This document shows, in pieces, positions 14,926-20,898 of a stretch of DNA of 20,898 nt; position 1 is the first letter of the stretch, and each line of letters opens with the position of its first letter. Where the stretch lies: contig CAKPVW010000034.1 in NCBI GenBank assembly GCA_934196075.1, positions 1 through 20,898 of the forward strand, written 5' to 3'. The stretch comes from an uncultured Anaerovibrio sp. (lineage in GTDB: Bacteria; Bacillota; Negativicutes; Selenomonadales; Selenomonadaceae). The translations under genes and the position numbers were made by a program. The notes beneath the pieces were generated by a model that saw only the letters and a program-made list of their open reading frames with translations, made no database searches and had not been told where the DNA came from.

Positions 14926-17239
14926 AAAAGCTAAAATCCGCGCCCTTACCATGAATCGTATTGTTTTGGCTAGCCTTTTGTTAATATTGACATCCTTTGT
15001 GATTTTATTTCTTTTTCGCCAACGTATTTCGGTGCTGCTGGTTGATAATGCCCAGATAGAAATGCTGAGCATTGTGGAGCAGAACCGCCTCAAGGTAGAT
15101 GTCCAGATGAATAGTATTTTTCGCAATATGGACACTATTGCCGAGGATGTGGCCCATAGAATCAGCGTGGGAGAGCCTGTGGATGGGCTGAATATGGACA
15201 AAAGGCTGATAACCAGCAAGTTTAACCACTATGGTCTTGTCGATATTCATGGCAGAGGGTTAATAGGTCCAGATGTACATCTTCGATATTTTCCCGGTAT
15301 CAAGGAATCCCTGCAGGGCGAAAGCAGAATAGTTTATATGCCGGATAATCCCTTGGGGGATATAAATGCGGTGGTATTTTCTGTGCCTGTAGTTAGGCAG
15401 GGCCATGTTATGGGCAGTATTTATGCCACTATGGATATGGATAATCTGCAGACTGTTTTTACCGAAGAATCGGAGCTCAATCCGGACGAAAGCTTTATTA
15501 TCAATTCGGAAGGCACTGTATTTGTACAAGCCAAAGATGCGGATTTGGCAGCGCAGATAAGCAAACGATTCCATGAATGGCAGCAGCCGGAAGCACCAGA
15601 AGATATGCGCAATCTCTATACCAAGATTCGTCAAAGCCATGCAGGAGTAGAAAGAGTAACCCTAGCAGACGGGCGGCAGGTTTATGTAGCCTGTGTCCCC
15701 ATTAATACCGTGGAAAATCTATATGTATTGAATGTAATGCCCATGAATTTACTTCAGGATCGCATCAATGGGGTGTTGGATAATATAACCGTGGTAACAG
15801 GACTATTGCTGTTGGCTTTATTGCTGGGCTATGGTATTACCGAAATGCGGCAGATAAAGCATAGGCAGGAAATTTACCATTTGGCCTATATAGACAATTT
15901 GACTGGACTGGACAATCAAGCCAAATATACAAGGGATATGCTTGATGGCATCAAGGAACATCACAATGCGATATGTGTGTCTATGATTAATATCAAGGGG
16001 ATGAAAACCATTAACGAGCTTTTGGGTGTTTCCTTTGGTAATGAGGTTCTCTGCAAGGTGGCTCGGATTTTGCAAAGTCAGCTCAAGGAGGGGGAGCATT
16101 GTTATATTGGCGAGGGAGGATTATTTTATCTGGTTAGCTGGGATTCCAGTCAGGAAAGGGTGTACAATCGCTTGCTAGATCTGATGGATATGGTGCAGGC
16201 AGGGGATTGTGCTCAGGGCAAATACAATATTCGGCTGTCTGCCGGTGTGTATTGGCATCTTATTGGTAAAAAATCCGCCAGCGAAGGAGTGCTCAATATT
16301 AATAGTGTTCCTATAGGGACTGTGGATGAGCTGATTGATACAGACAGCCATTGGCCTGAAAATTTCCTTACCAAAGCTAGGGCGGCTCTGAAGCAGTTGA
16401 GAGCTGCTGATAGAGGAAGAGTTTGTTTCTTCGATGAAAAGCTGGCAGAAAAAATACATATAGAAAACTTGTTAGAAAACAATTTTCAGCATGCTTTGGA
16501 AAATAACGAATTTGTTTTGTATTACCAGCCTAAATATGCTATCAGAGGAGAAAAGCCAGAACTGCATGGGGCGGAGGCTCTTGTGCGCTGGATAAGTCCA
16601 GAATATGGATTTTTGTCTCCTGGGCGGTTTATACCTTTGTTTGAACGGGATGGCAATCTGGAACTCCTAGACAGACATGTTTTGCGGCTGGCCTGCCGGC
16701 AGATACGCCAATGGCTGGATGATGGTTATGAAGCAGTACCTATATCTGTTAATGTTTCCAGACGGAATATTGTGGGAGGCGATGATTTCCTCAAATATGC
16801 ATTGGCTGTGCTGGAGGAATATAGCGTTCCTCCTCATTTGATACAGCTGGAGATTCTAGAAACTGATGCTTCTGTGGATTCCAAGCTGTTAATACAATTC
16901 CTGCAGGCTTTTAAATCCAACGGATTCAGTCTGGCTATGGATGATTTCGGCAGCGGTTATTCCTCCCTAGGTATGTTCAATTCCATGCCTATTGACTGCC
17001 TGAAAATGGACAAAAGCTTTTTTGACAGCTGGCAGCCAGATATGCCAGAACGGGATAGCTGTCTGATTAAATACATGATAAAGGCGGCCCATGATACAGG
17101 CAGAACAGTGGTAGCTGAGGGTATCGAAGAAAAATTCCAAGTAGAACTGCTTCGCCAATACGATTGCGATATGATACAGGGATATTATTTCAGCAAGCCA
17201 TTGCCAGCTGAGGAATTTGCCAACAGAATGCATAGATAG
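14906..17239 (+). CDS. Transmembrane receptor with degenerate GGDEF and EAL phosphodiesterase domains
   Basis: A 777-residue c-di-GMP phosphodiesterase candidate. Transmembrane helices at about 19-37 and 292-310 enclose a 250-residue extracytoplasmic sensor, probably a double-Cache type (MPDNPLGDINAVVFSVPVVR, GSIYATMDMDNL, DESFIINSEGTVF). The GGDEF-like domain (about 322-515) starts with YIDNLTGLDNQAKY but has GEGGLFYL at the active site, so it should be inactive as a cyclase. The EAL domain (520-775) keeps E557 (AEALVRW), N616 (SVNVSR), E649, D679/D680 (DDFGSGYSS), K700, E738 and Q758. The EVET-like loop reads EGIEE. ATG at 14906 or 14909 is served by CGGAGGG (14894-14900), inside the end of the BMP gene. 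Overlap and topology suggest that the BMP protein delivers ligand to this sensor. Confidence 0.88.
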   Translation: MMEQISEKAKIRALTMNRIVLASLLLILTSFVILFLFRQRISVLLVDNAQIEMLSIVEQNRLKVDVQMNSIFRNMDTIAEDVAHRISVGEPVDGLNMDKRLITSKFNHYGLVDIHGRGLIGPDVHLRYFPGIKESLQGESRIVYMPDNPLGDINAVVFSVPVVRQGHVMGSIYATMDMDNLQTVFTEESELNPDESFIINSEGTVFVQAKDADLAAQISKRFHEWQQPEAPEDMRNLYTKIRQSHAGVERVTLADGRQVYVACVPINTVENLYVLNVMPMNLLQDRINGVLDNITVVTGLLLLALLLGYGITEMRQIKHRQEIYHLAYIDNLTGLDNQAKYTRDMLDGIKEHHNAICVSMINIKGMKTINELLGVSFGNEVLCKVARILQSQLKEGEHCYIGEGGLFYLVSWDSSQERVYNRLLDLMDMVQAGDCAQGKYNIRLSAGVYWHLIGKKSASEGVLNINSVPIGTVDELIDTDSHWPENFLTKARAALKQLRAADRGRVCFFDEKLAEKIHIENLLENNFQHALENNEFVLYYQPKYAIRGEKPELHGAEALVRWISPEYGFLSPGRFIPLFERDGNLELLDRHVLRLACRQIRQWLDDGYEAVPISVNVSRRNIVGGDDFLKYALAVLEEYSVPPHLIQLEILETDASVDSKLLIQFLQAFKSNGFSLAMDDFGSGYSSLGMFNSMPIDCLKMDKSFFDSWQPDMPERDSCLIKYMIKAAHDTGRTVVAEGIEEKFQVELLRQYDCDMIQGYYFSKPLPAEEFANRMHR

Positions 17240-17248
17240 GCATAAAAT

Positions 17249-17282
17249 AAAGCAGTGAGAAGGAAAGCCAACTCACTGCTTT
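17249..17282 (+). terminator. Terminator hairpin after the GGDEF-EAL gene
   Basis: A perfect 11-bp stem AAAGCAGTGAG (17249-17259) pairs with 17272-17282 around a 12-base loop, ten bases after the stop. The 3' T run is only the TTT of the stem itself, so termination may be incomplete; the A run upstream suggests it may also work on the minus strand. Confidence 0.65.
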
Positions 17283-17298
17283 AACTAGTTGTCCGATG

Positions 17299-17322
17299 TC
17301 TCCACCGCTATAGGTAGGGAGA
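17299..17322 (+). other. Small hairpin in the asparaginase leader
   Basis: TCTCCACC (17299-17306) can pair with GGT and GGAGA (17313-17315, 17318-17322) across a two-base bulge, with a six-base loop. It lies about 50 bases ahead of the asparaginase start. I see no convincing promoter in 17283-17374. Function unknown. Confidence 0.3.
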
Positions 17323-17374
17323 TGTTGTGCTAATGGCAATGTGGAGTACACGGTATTTAACAAGGAGGATTATT

Positions 17375-18385
17375 TTGATAAACGCAAATGATACTAAATT
17401 GCCTCATGTGGTAGTATTGGCTACTGGCGGTACTATTGCAGGCACAGGAAATTCTGATACCCAGATGACTGGCTACAAGGCCGGAGCTTTGGGGGTAGAG
17501 GTGCTTTTGAAAGCAGTACCGGCCTTGAGGCAGGCAGCCAATATTACTGGTGAGGAGATTGCCAGCATAGATAGCAAGGATATGACTGAGGAAATTATGT
17601 TGAAACTGTCCTGCCGCTGCAATGAGCTGTTGGCTCAGGAGGATGTAGCAGGTATTGTTATTACCCATGGTACAGATACTATGGAAGAAACAGGGTATTT
17701 TCTTCATCTCACAGTGCATAGCAATAAGCCCGTAGTTTTGACAGGCTCCATGCGTCCTGCCACAGCAATCAGCGCAGATGGACCTGCCAATCTTTATAAT
17801 GCTGTCAAGGTGGCAGTTGATGCGGACTCCCAGGGCAGGGGTATAATGCTGGTTATGAATGATGATATCTTTAGTGCTCGGGACGTGGTAAAGAGCAATA
17901 CTGAGAATCTTGCCACCTTTGTCAGCCCCAACGGAGCCAAGCTAGGCATTATGGCAGGTGGCAGGCCTCGTTTCTATATGCAGACTACACGCAGACATAC
18001 CACAGCTAGTCAATTTGCTGTTACGGCCAATACTGTACTGCCCAAGGTATTCATCCTCTATAGTCATGCTGGTGAAAATGGCGAGCTGGCTGAGGCTGCT
18101 ATGGAAAGAGGCGCCCAGGGTATTGTTTATGCCGGTATGGGCATGGGCAGTATTCATCAGGCCTCGGAGGCTGTACTGCTAAAGGCCGCCCAGCAGGGCA
18201 TTGCCGTGGTGCGCAGTACCAGAAGCTACGCCGGTGTAGTAGAGGCTGGCTTGCCCCAATGGACTGAGGCAGGCTTTCTTCATAGCGATACCCTGCCTCC
18301 TAACAAGGCTAGAATTCTTTTGCAGCTAGGCTTGCTATTAACCAATAACCCAGCGGAGCTGCAAGTATTTTTTGACGAATATTAA
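17375..18385 (+). CDS. ansB: L-asparaginase (type II-like sequence, predicted cytoplasmic)
   Basis: The enzyme hydrolyses L-asparagine to aspartate and ammonia. The first catalytic motif VLATGGTIAGTG holds T20, with Y34 in the flexible lid (MTGYKAG). The second triad lies in ITHGTDTMEETGYF (T100, D101) and FSARDVVKSN (K173), matching T12, Y25, T89, D90 and K162 of E. coli AnsB. Length (336 residues) is normal for a mature type II enzyme. The TTG at 17375 is chosen because AAGGAGG (17362-17368) lies six bases upstream; longer starts at GTG 17327 or ATG 17333 lie upstream of that site. None of these starts gives a signal peptide, although type II enzymes are usually exported. It stands alone between terminators. 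Substrate preference for Asn over Gln is inferred from family only. Confidence 0.88.
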   Translation: MINANDTKLPHVVVLATGGTIAGTGNSDTQMTGYKAGALGVEVLLKAVPALRQAANITGEEIASIDSKDMTEEIMLKLSCRCNELLAQEDVAGIVITHGTDTMEETGYFLHLTVHSNKPVVLTGSMRPATAISADGPANLYNAVKVAVDADSQGRGIMLVMNDDIFSARDVVKSNTENLATFVSPNGAKLGIMAGGRPRFYMQTTRRHTTASQFAVTANTVLPKVFILYSHAGENGELAEAAMERGAQGIVYAGMGMGSIHQASEAVLLKAAQQGIAVVRSTRSYAGVVEAGLPQWTEAGFLHSDTLPPNKARILLQLGLLLTNNPAELQVFFDEY

Positions 18386-18422
18386 TTTTGTTAATTCCCT
18401 TCCGTTAGTAAAATGAGACTTA

Positions 18423-18454
18423 TTCAGTGGGAGCTTTAGACTCCCACTGAATTT
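18423..18454 (+). terminator. Hairpin terminator after asparaginase
   Basis: A perfect 11-bp stem TTCAGTGGGAG (18423-18433) pairs with 18441-18451 around CTTTAGA, followed by TTT. It lies 38 bases after the asparaginase stop. Its weak T-run and its neighbour hairpin leave open that it belongs to a small palindromic element. Confidence 0.6.
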
Positions 18455-18476
18455 AGTCGAATAAATCCAGAGCCTT

Positions 18477-18522
18477 ACGGGTGCTTAACTCCCTCCTAAG
18501 AGGAGGGAGCCTTAGCACCCGT
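18477..18522. repeat. Long two-part palindrome between convergent genes
   Basis: Outer arms ACGGGTGCT (18477-18485) and 18514-18522 pair perfectly. An inner perfect 9-bp stem CTCCCTCCT (18489-18497) with 18501-18509 closes on a three-base loop AAG. The arms are separated by short unpaired bulges (18486-18488 and 18510-18513). It lies 24 bases after the stop of the minus-strand ktrA gene. It could be a terminator without T-tract, or the end structure of a mobile element. Confidence 0.65.
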
Positions 18523-18546
18523 TAGCATGGGGTAAAAGCTGCCCAT

Positions 18547-19194
18547 TCAAATTCGGAAGCACTTTTGCAGCGCCTTGTACTCACCCAACGCCAAAACAGT
18601 AATATCATCAGACAATATAGTATCAGACATGACGGAAACATCAGTTTTTCCTGCCCGTTTAATGCCGAGAATGTTGATTCCGAACCTTCTGCGGACATCC
18701 AGCTCGCCAACGCTTTTTCCAATCCACTCCTTCGGTACTTGTACTTCAAATATGGCATGTTGTTCGTCAATCTCTATGTAGTCAAAAATATGGTCTGCGC
18801 TGTACCGGATTGCTGCCCATTTTGCCATCTGTTTTTCGGGGTAGACTACATTGTTTGCACCGTTTCGGAGCAGAAACTTCGCCTGCACATCGCGCTCAGC
18901 GCGGGAGACCACGCATTTGGCCCCCAACTCTTTCAGCAGCGAGGTCGTCTCCAGGGAGTTTTGGAAGTTGCTGCTGATGGTTACGAAGCAAACATCAAAA
19001 TTTCCAATTCCAAGGGTACGCAGAAACTCCTCATTGGTGCTGTCACCAATCTGTGCATTAGTGACAAAAGGAAGTACATCGTTGATTCGCTCCTCATTTA
19101 TATCGATTGCCATGACCTGATGCCCCAATTGAGAGAGTTGCATGGCGATATGCCGCCCAAAACGACCTGCTCCAATCAATAAAATATTTTTCAT
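18547..19194 (-). CDS. ktrA: Potassium channel regulatory subunit KtrA/TrkA (RCK protein)
   Basis: A 215-residue cytoplasmic gating subunit of a K+ uptake system. The N-terminal RCK domain has the nucleotide-binding GAGRFG (residues 8-13) and an acidic residue at the end of the second strand (AIDIN), as needed for NAD(H)/ATP binding. The C-terminal part (about 140-215) is an RCK_C (TrkA-C) domain, containing GKSVGELDVRRRFGINILGI. One RCK_N plus one RCK_C at about 220 residues is the KtrA form, not the doubled TrkA of E. coli. RCK_C domains of KtrA proteins can bind c-di-AMP; that is family knowledge, not visible here. It follows ktrB after 19 bases with AAGGAG (19205-19210 on the plus strand as CTCCTT), so the two form an operon. 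Confidence 0.92.
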   Translation of the reverse strand: MKNILLIGAGRFGRHIAMQLSQLGHQVMAIDINEERINDVLPFVTNAQIGDSTNEEFLRTLGIGNFDVCFVTISSNFQNSLETTSLLKELGAKCVVSRAERDVQAKFLLRNGANNVVYPEKQMAKWAAIRYSADHIFDYIEIDEQHAIFEVQVPKEWIGKSVGELDVRRRFGINILGIKRAGKTDVSVMSDTILSDDITVLALGEYKALQKCFRI

Positions 19195-19213
19195 GAGATA
19201 GATGCTCCTTTGC

Positions 19214-20557
19214 TTATCCTATCGTGATTCTTTCCTGCGGCAGTTTTCCATTGCCGTTTTTCTTACTGGACACTGTTGCATAAATGAGCGTAAGTCCACC
19301 GACTCTGCCCAAATACATTAGCGCAATTAATACCATTTGCGAGGGAATATGCAAATGTGGTGTAATTCCCAGACTCAACCCCACCGTGCCTACTGCCGAC
19401 GCTGCTTCATACAGGCAGTAGGATAGTGGAAGATTTTCATATACACTGATAAAAACGCCTCCACCAAAGAACAGCACAAGGTACATCGTTAGAATAGTTG
19501 CGGCAGTTTTGACAGCGTCGTAATCTATCCTGCGTCCAAAGAACTGGACACTGTCCCGCTGGCGGAAGGTGGCAACAACATTGCCAAGCAGAACAGCCAG
19601 TGTTGTGGTTTTCATACCGCCTGCCGTGGAGCCGGGAGAACCGCCAATGAGCATCAGGAGGATCATCAAGCTCAGCGACGCACTGGACATTCCCGGTAGA
19701 TTGACTGTGTTGAAGCCCGCTGTTCTTGGTGTGACCGACTGGAACAGCGCTGCCTGAATCCGCTCTCCGAGGGGAAGGGTACCAAAGTCCACAAAGAAGA
19801 AAAAAAGCGCTGGCAGGACGATCAGTGCCAATGTTGTGACAAGAATCACCTTGCTCTGCATTCGATAACGGTGGAGGTGCAGCTTGTTTTCGCAAATATC
19901 ATCCCATGTCAAGAATCCGATGCCACCAGTTATGATCAGTAACATAATTGTGATATTGATCACCGGATTTTGGACATAACCGATAAGGGATGGATACAAA
20001 TTATCGTTGGTTCCTAGAATGTCAAAACCTGCATTACAAAAGGCAGAGATGGAGTGAAATACCGCCAGCCAAATCCCGTGCCATCCATAGTCGTGGCAAA
20101 ACACCGGCAGCATGGCCAGGGCACCTATCAGTTCGATTAGGAATGTTCCCCGCAGGATGAACAGTGTCAACCGGACGATTCCTCCGACTTTCGGTGCTGA
20201 GATGGCATCCTGCATGGTACTGCGCTGCATCAGAGATATTTTTCGCCCGGACATCAGTGCAAAGGATGCTGCCACGGTGACAACACCAAGTCCACCTATC
20301 TGAATCAGCATCAGGATCACCGTCTGACCAAAGACTGACCAATAGCTGCCGGTATCATGCACCACAAGCCCCGTTACACAAACAGCGGATGTTGCGGTAA
20401 ACAGTGCTTCGTTGAATGGAGTTATGCAGCCCTTTGTTGTAGAGATCGGCAACATCAGTATCAGCGCCCCCAGCAGAATGACTCCGGCAAAACCAAGTAT
20501 GATAATTTGAAAAGACGAAAGGTTACATTTCCTGCAAAACGTTCCTTCGACCAACAT
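19214..20557 (-). CDS. ktrB: Potassium translocating subunit KtrB (TrkH/Ktr family)
   Basis: This 447-residue membrane protein forms the K+ pore, driven in the family by Na+ or the membrane potential. Four membrane-pore-membrane repeats can be followed by their selectivity-filter segments: SAVCVTGL (about 58-64), SISAFCNAGFD, SVTPRTAGFNT and SAVGTVGLSLG. An early LMLPIST and a late MYLGRVGGLTL are family marks, as is the gating-loop region GGSPGSTAGGMKTTT. The ATG (20555-20557) follows AAGGAGG (20565-20571 as CCTCCTT). Codon use in this gene and ktrA reads differently by eye from the hydrogenase genes, with more ATC and CTC/CTT codons, which may mean transfer. Confidence 0.93.
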   Translation of the reverse strand: MLVEGTFCRKCNLSSFQIIILGFAGVILLGALILMLPISTTKGCITPFNEALFTATSAVCVTGLVVHDTGSYWSVFGQTVILMLIQIGGLGVVTVAASFALMSGRKISLMQRSTMQDAISAPKVGGIVRLTLFILRGTFLIELIGALAMLPVFCHDYGWHGIWLAVFHSISAFCNAGFDILGTNDNLYPSLIGYVQNPVINITIMLLIITGGIGFLTWDDICENKLHLHRYRMQSKVILVTTLALIVLPALFFFFVDFGTLPLGERIQAALFQSVTPRTAGFNTVNLPGMSSASLSLMILLMLIGGSPGSTAGGMKTTTLAVLLGNVVATFRQRDSVQFFGRRIDYDAVKTAATILTMYLVLFFGGGVFISVYENLPLSYCLYEAASAVGTVGLSLGITPHLHIPSQMVLIALMYLGRVGGLTLIYATVSSKKNGNGKLPQERITIG

Positions 20558-20587
20558 TCTTATTCCTCCTTTTTACTGTGTGTTTAT

Positions 20588-20596
20588 ATTATAGCA
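20588..20596 (-). promoter_or_regulatory. Extended -10 promoter for ktrBA
   Basis: Read on the minus strand, TGC-TATAAT forms an extended -10 element (TGnTATAAT) about 30 bases upstream of the ktrB start. No good -35 hexamer is found at 17 bases, which an extended -10 can tolerate. Confidence 0.55.
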
Positions 20597-20697
20597 TTTC
20601 ATCGGTGTAGATTCTATGAATTCAATCCTTATTTTTGGCAATGCCTTTGCTGTCAATAAAAGTGGTGGCGGTGCGGTATTTCGCTATGCTGAGAAAT

Positions 20698-20898
20698 TCA
20701 AAAATTCTGATTTGTAGAGCCATATACCACAGTTTTTCCGAAAGACAGCCTGCGGTCATAACGACTTTTGCTCTGTCGGCTAAATGACCCTGCCTGATAG
20801 TTTATCCTTACGCATAGATATCGCTTGTCGCTGAGCCAATTCACAGTGACCGGAATGATAGAGAGTGCCACCGGGCTCACTTTTGCTTCGCAAAAGCA
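20698..20898 (-). CDS. Unrecognised reading frame, open at the right edge
   Basis: On the minus strand the frame is open from the window edge to the stop at 20698, giving 66 residues with no start needed inside the window. A GTG at 20880 is possible. The peptide is rich in Arg, Ser and Tyr (SRQSKSRYDRRLSFGKTVVY) and has no membrane segment. I recognise no domain. Short frames of this look are often predicted beside mobile elements in Clostridia, so it may be non-coding. It lies upstream of, and in the same direction as, ktrB. Confidence 0.25.
   Translation of the reverse strand, partial: CFCEAKVSPVALSIIPVTVNWLSDKRYLCVRINYQAGSFSRQSKSRYDRRLSFGKTVVYGSTNQNF

Larger units (their letters stand above)
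20558..20898. other. 340-base stretch upstream of ktrB
   Basis: This stretch holds the ktrB ribosome binding site, an extended -10 promoter (20588-20596), the doubtful minus-strand frame described separately, and a 7-bp perfect hairpin at the edge (CTTTTGC 20880-20886 with 20890-20896, loop TTC). I looked for a c-di-AMP riboswitch of the ydaO type, which often controls Ktr genes, and did not recognise one. Confidence 0.4.

Noticed and set aside
18423..18522. Start of a CRISPR array
   Set aside because: The two palindromes differ in sequence and there is no regular repeat-spacer pattern.
18565..19182. Plus-strand open frame of 205 codons opposite ktrA
   Set aside because: The minus strand encodes a complete RCK_N plus RCK_C protein with GAGRFG and an operon partner; the plus-strand peptide has no recognisable domain and no ribosome binding site.
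20558..20898. c-di-AMP (ydaO-type) riboswitch ahead of ktrB
   Set aside because: I could not find the conserved ydaO core blocks or a leader terminator between 20898 and the ktrB start; a covariance search would settle it.

Overview
The window looks like a chromosomal piece of a strictly anaerobic, low-to-mid GC, gut-type Firmicute. Ribosome binding sites are strong AAGGAGG types, promoters are sigma-A-like, and an anaerobic cobaltochelatase, a group 4 [NiFe] hydrogenase and several c-di-GMP proteins are present. Flexible, membrane-active signalling genes of this kind fit the Negativicutes (Selenomonas/Anaerovibrio-like), but that assignment is an inference from gene content, not from a marker gene.

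Layout. Bases 1-339 hold the 3' end of a CbiK-type cobaltochelatase gene with its own terminator. Bases 546-2684 encode a soluble response regulator with a degenerate GGDEF domain and an intact EAL phosphodiesterase domain. Bases 2788-11446 form one tight plus-strand transcription unit: D-serine ammonia-lyase (dsdA) followed by six genes of a compact Hyf-like membrane hydrogenase (hyfB, hyfC, hyfE, hyfF, hyfG and a fused ferredoxin/small-subunit gene). An Abi-family HEPN protein follows at 11517-12476. A strong promoter at the end of that gene drives a DUF1292 protein and a TtcA-like PP-loop protein (12546-13649), ending in a clear terminator. Next comes a two-gene module (13783-17239): a membrane-anchored BMP-family binding protein whose gene overlaps that of a transmembrane GGDEF-EAL receptor. 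A cytoplasmic L-asparaginase with a TTG start (17375-18385) ends at a pair of large hairpins. Beyond these, on the minus strand, lies a KtrB-KtrA potassium uptake operon (18547-20557) whose codon use reads differently and which may have been acquired. The right edge holds a minus-strand reading frame that continues off the window.

How they may work together. D-serine dehydration gives pyruvate, which anaerobes oxidise to acetyl-CoA with reduction of ferredoxin. The hydrogenase could re-oxidise that ferredoxin, make H2 and move ions through HyfB and HyfF. The operon suggests this link but does not prove it. Two separate c-di-GMP phosphodiesterases, one fed by a phosphorelay and one by a periplasmic ligand, suggest that the region also controls surface or motility behaviour.

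The most unusual items are the BMP/GGDEF-EAL receptor pair, the hydrogenase fusion protein that keeps the ligands for only one ferredoxin-type cluster, the His-to-Asn change next to the Ni-binding cysteines, and the promoter that starts inside the hairpin ahead of dsdA.
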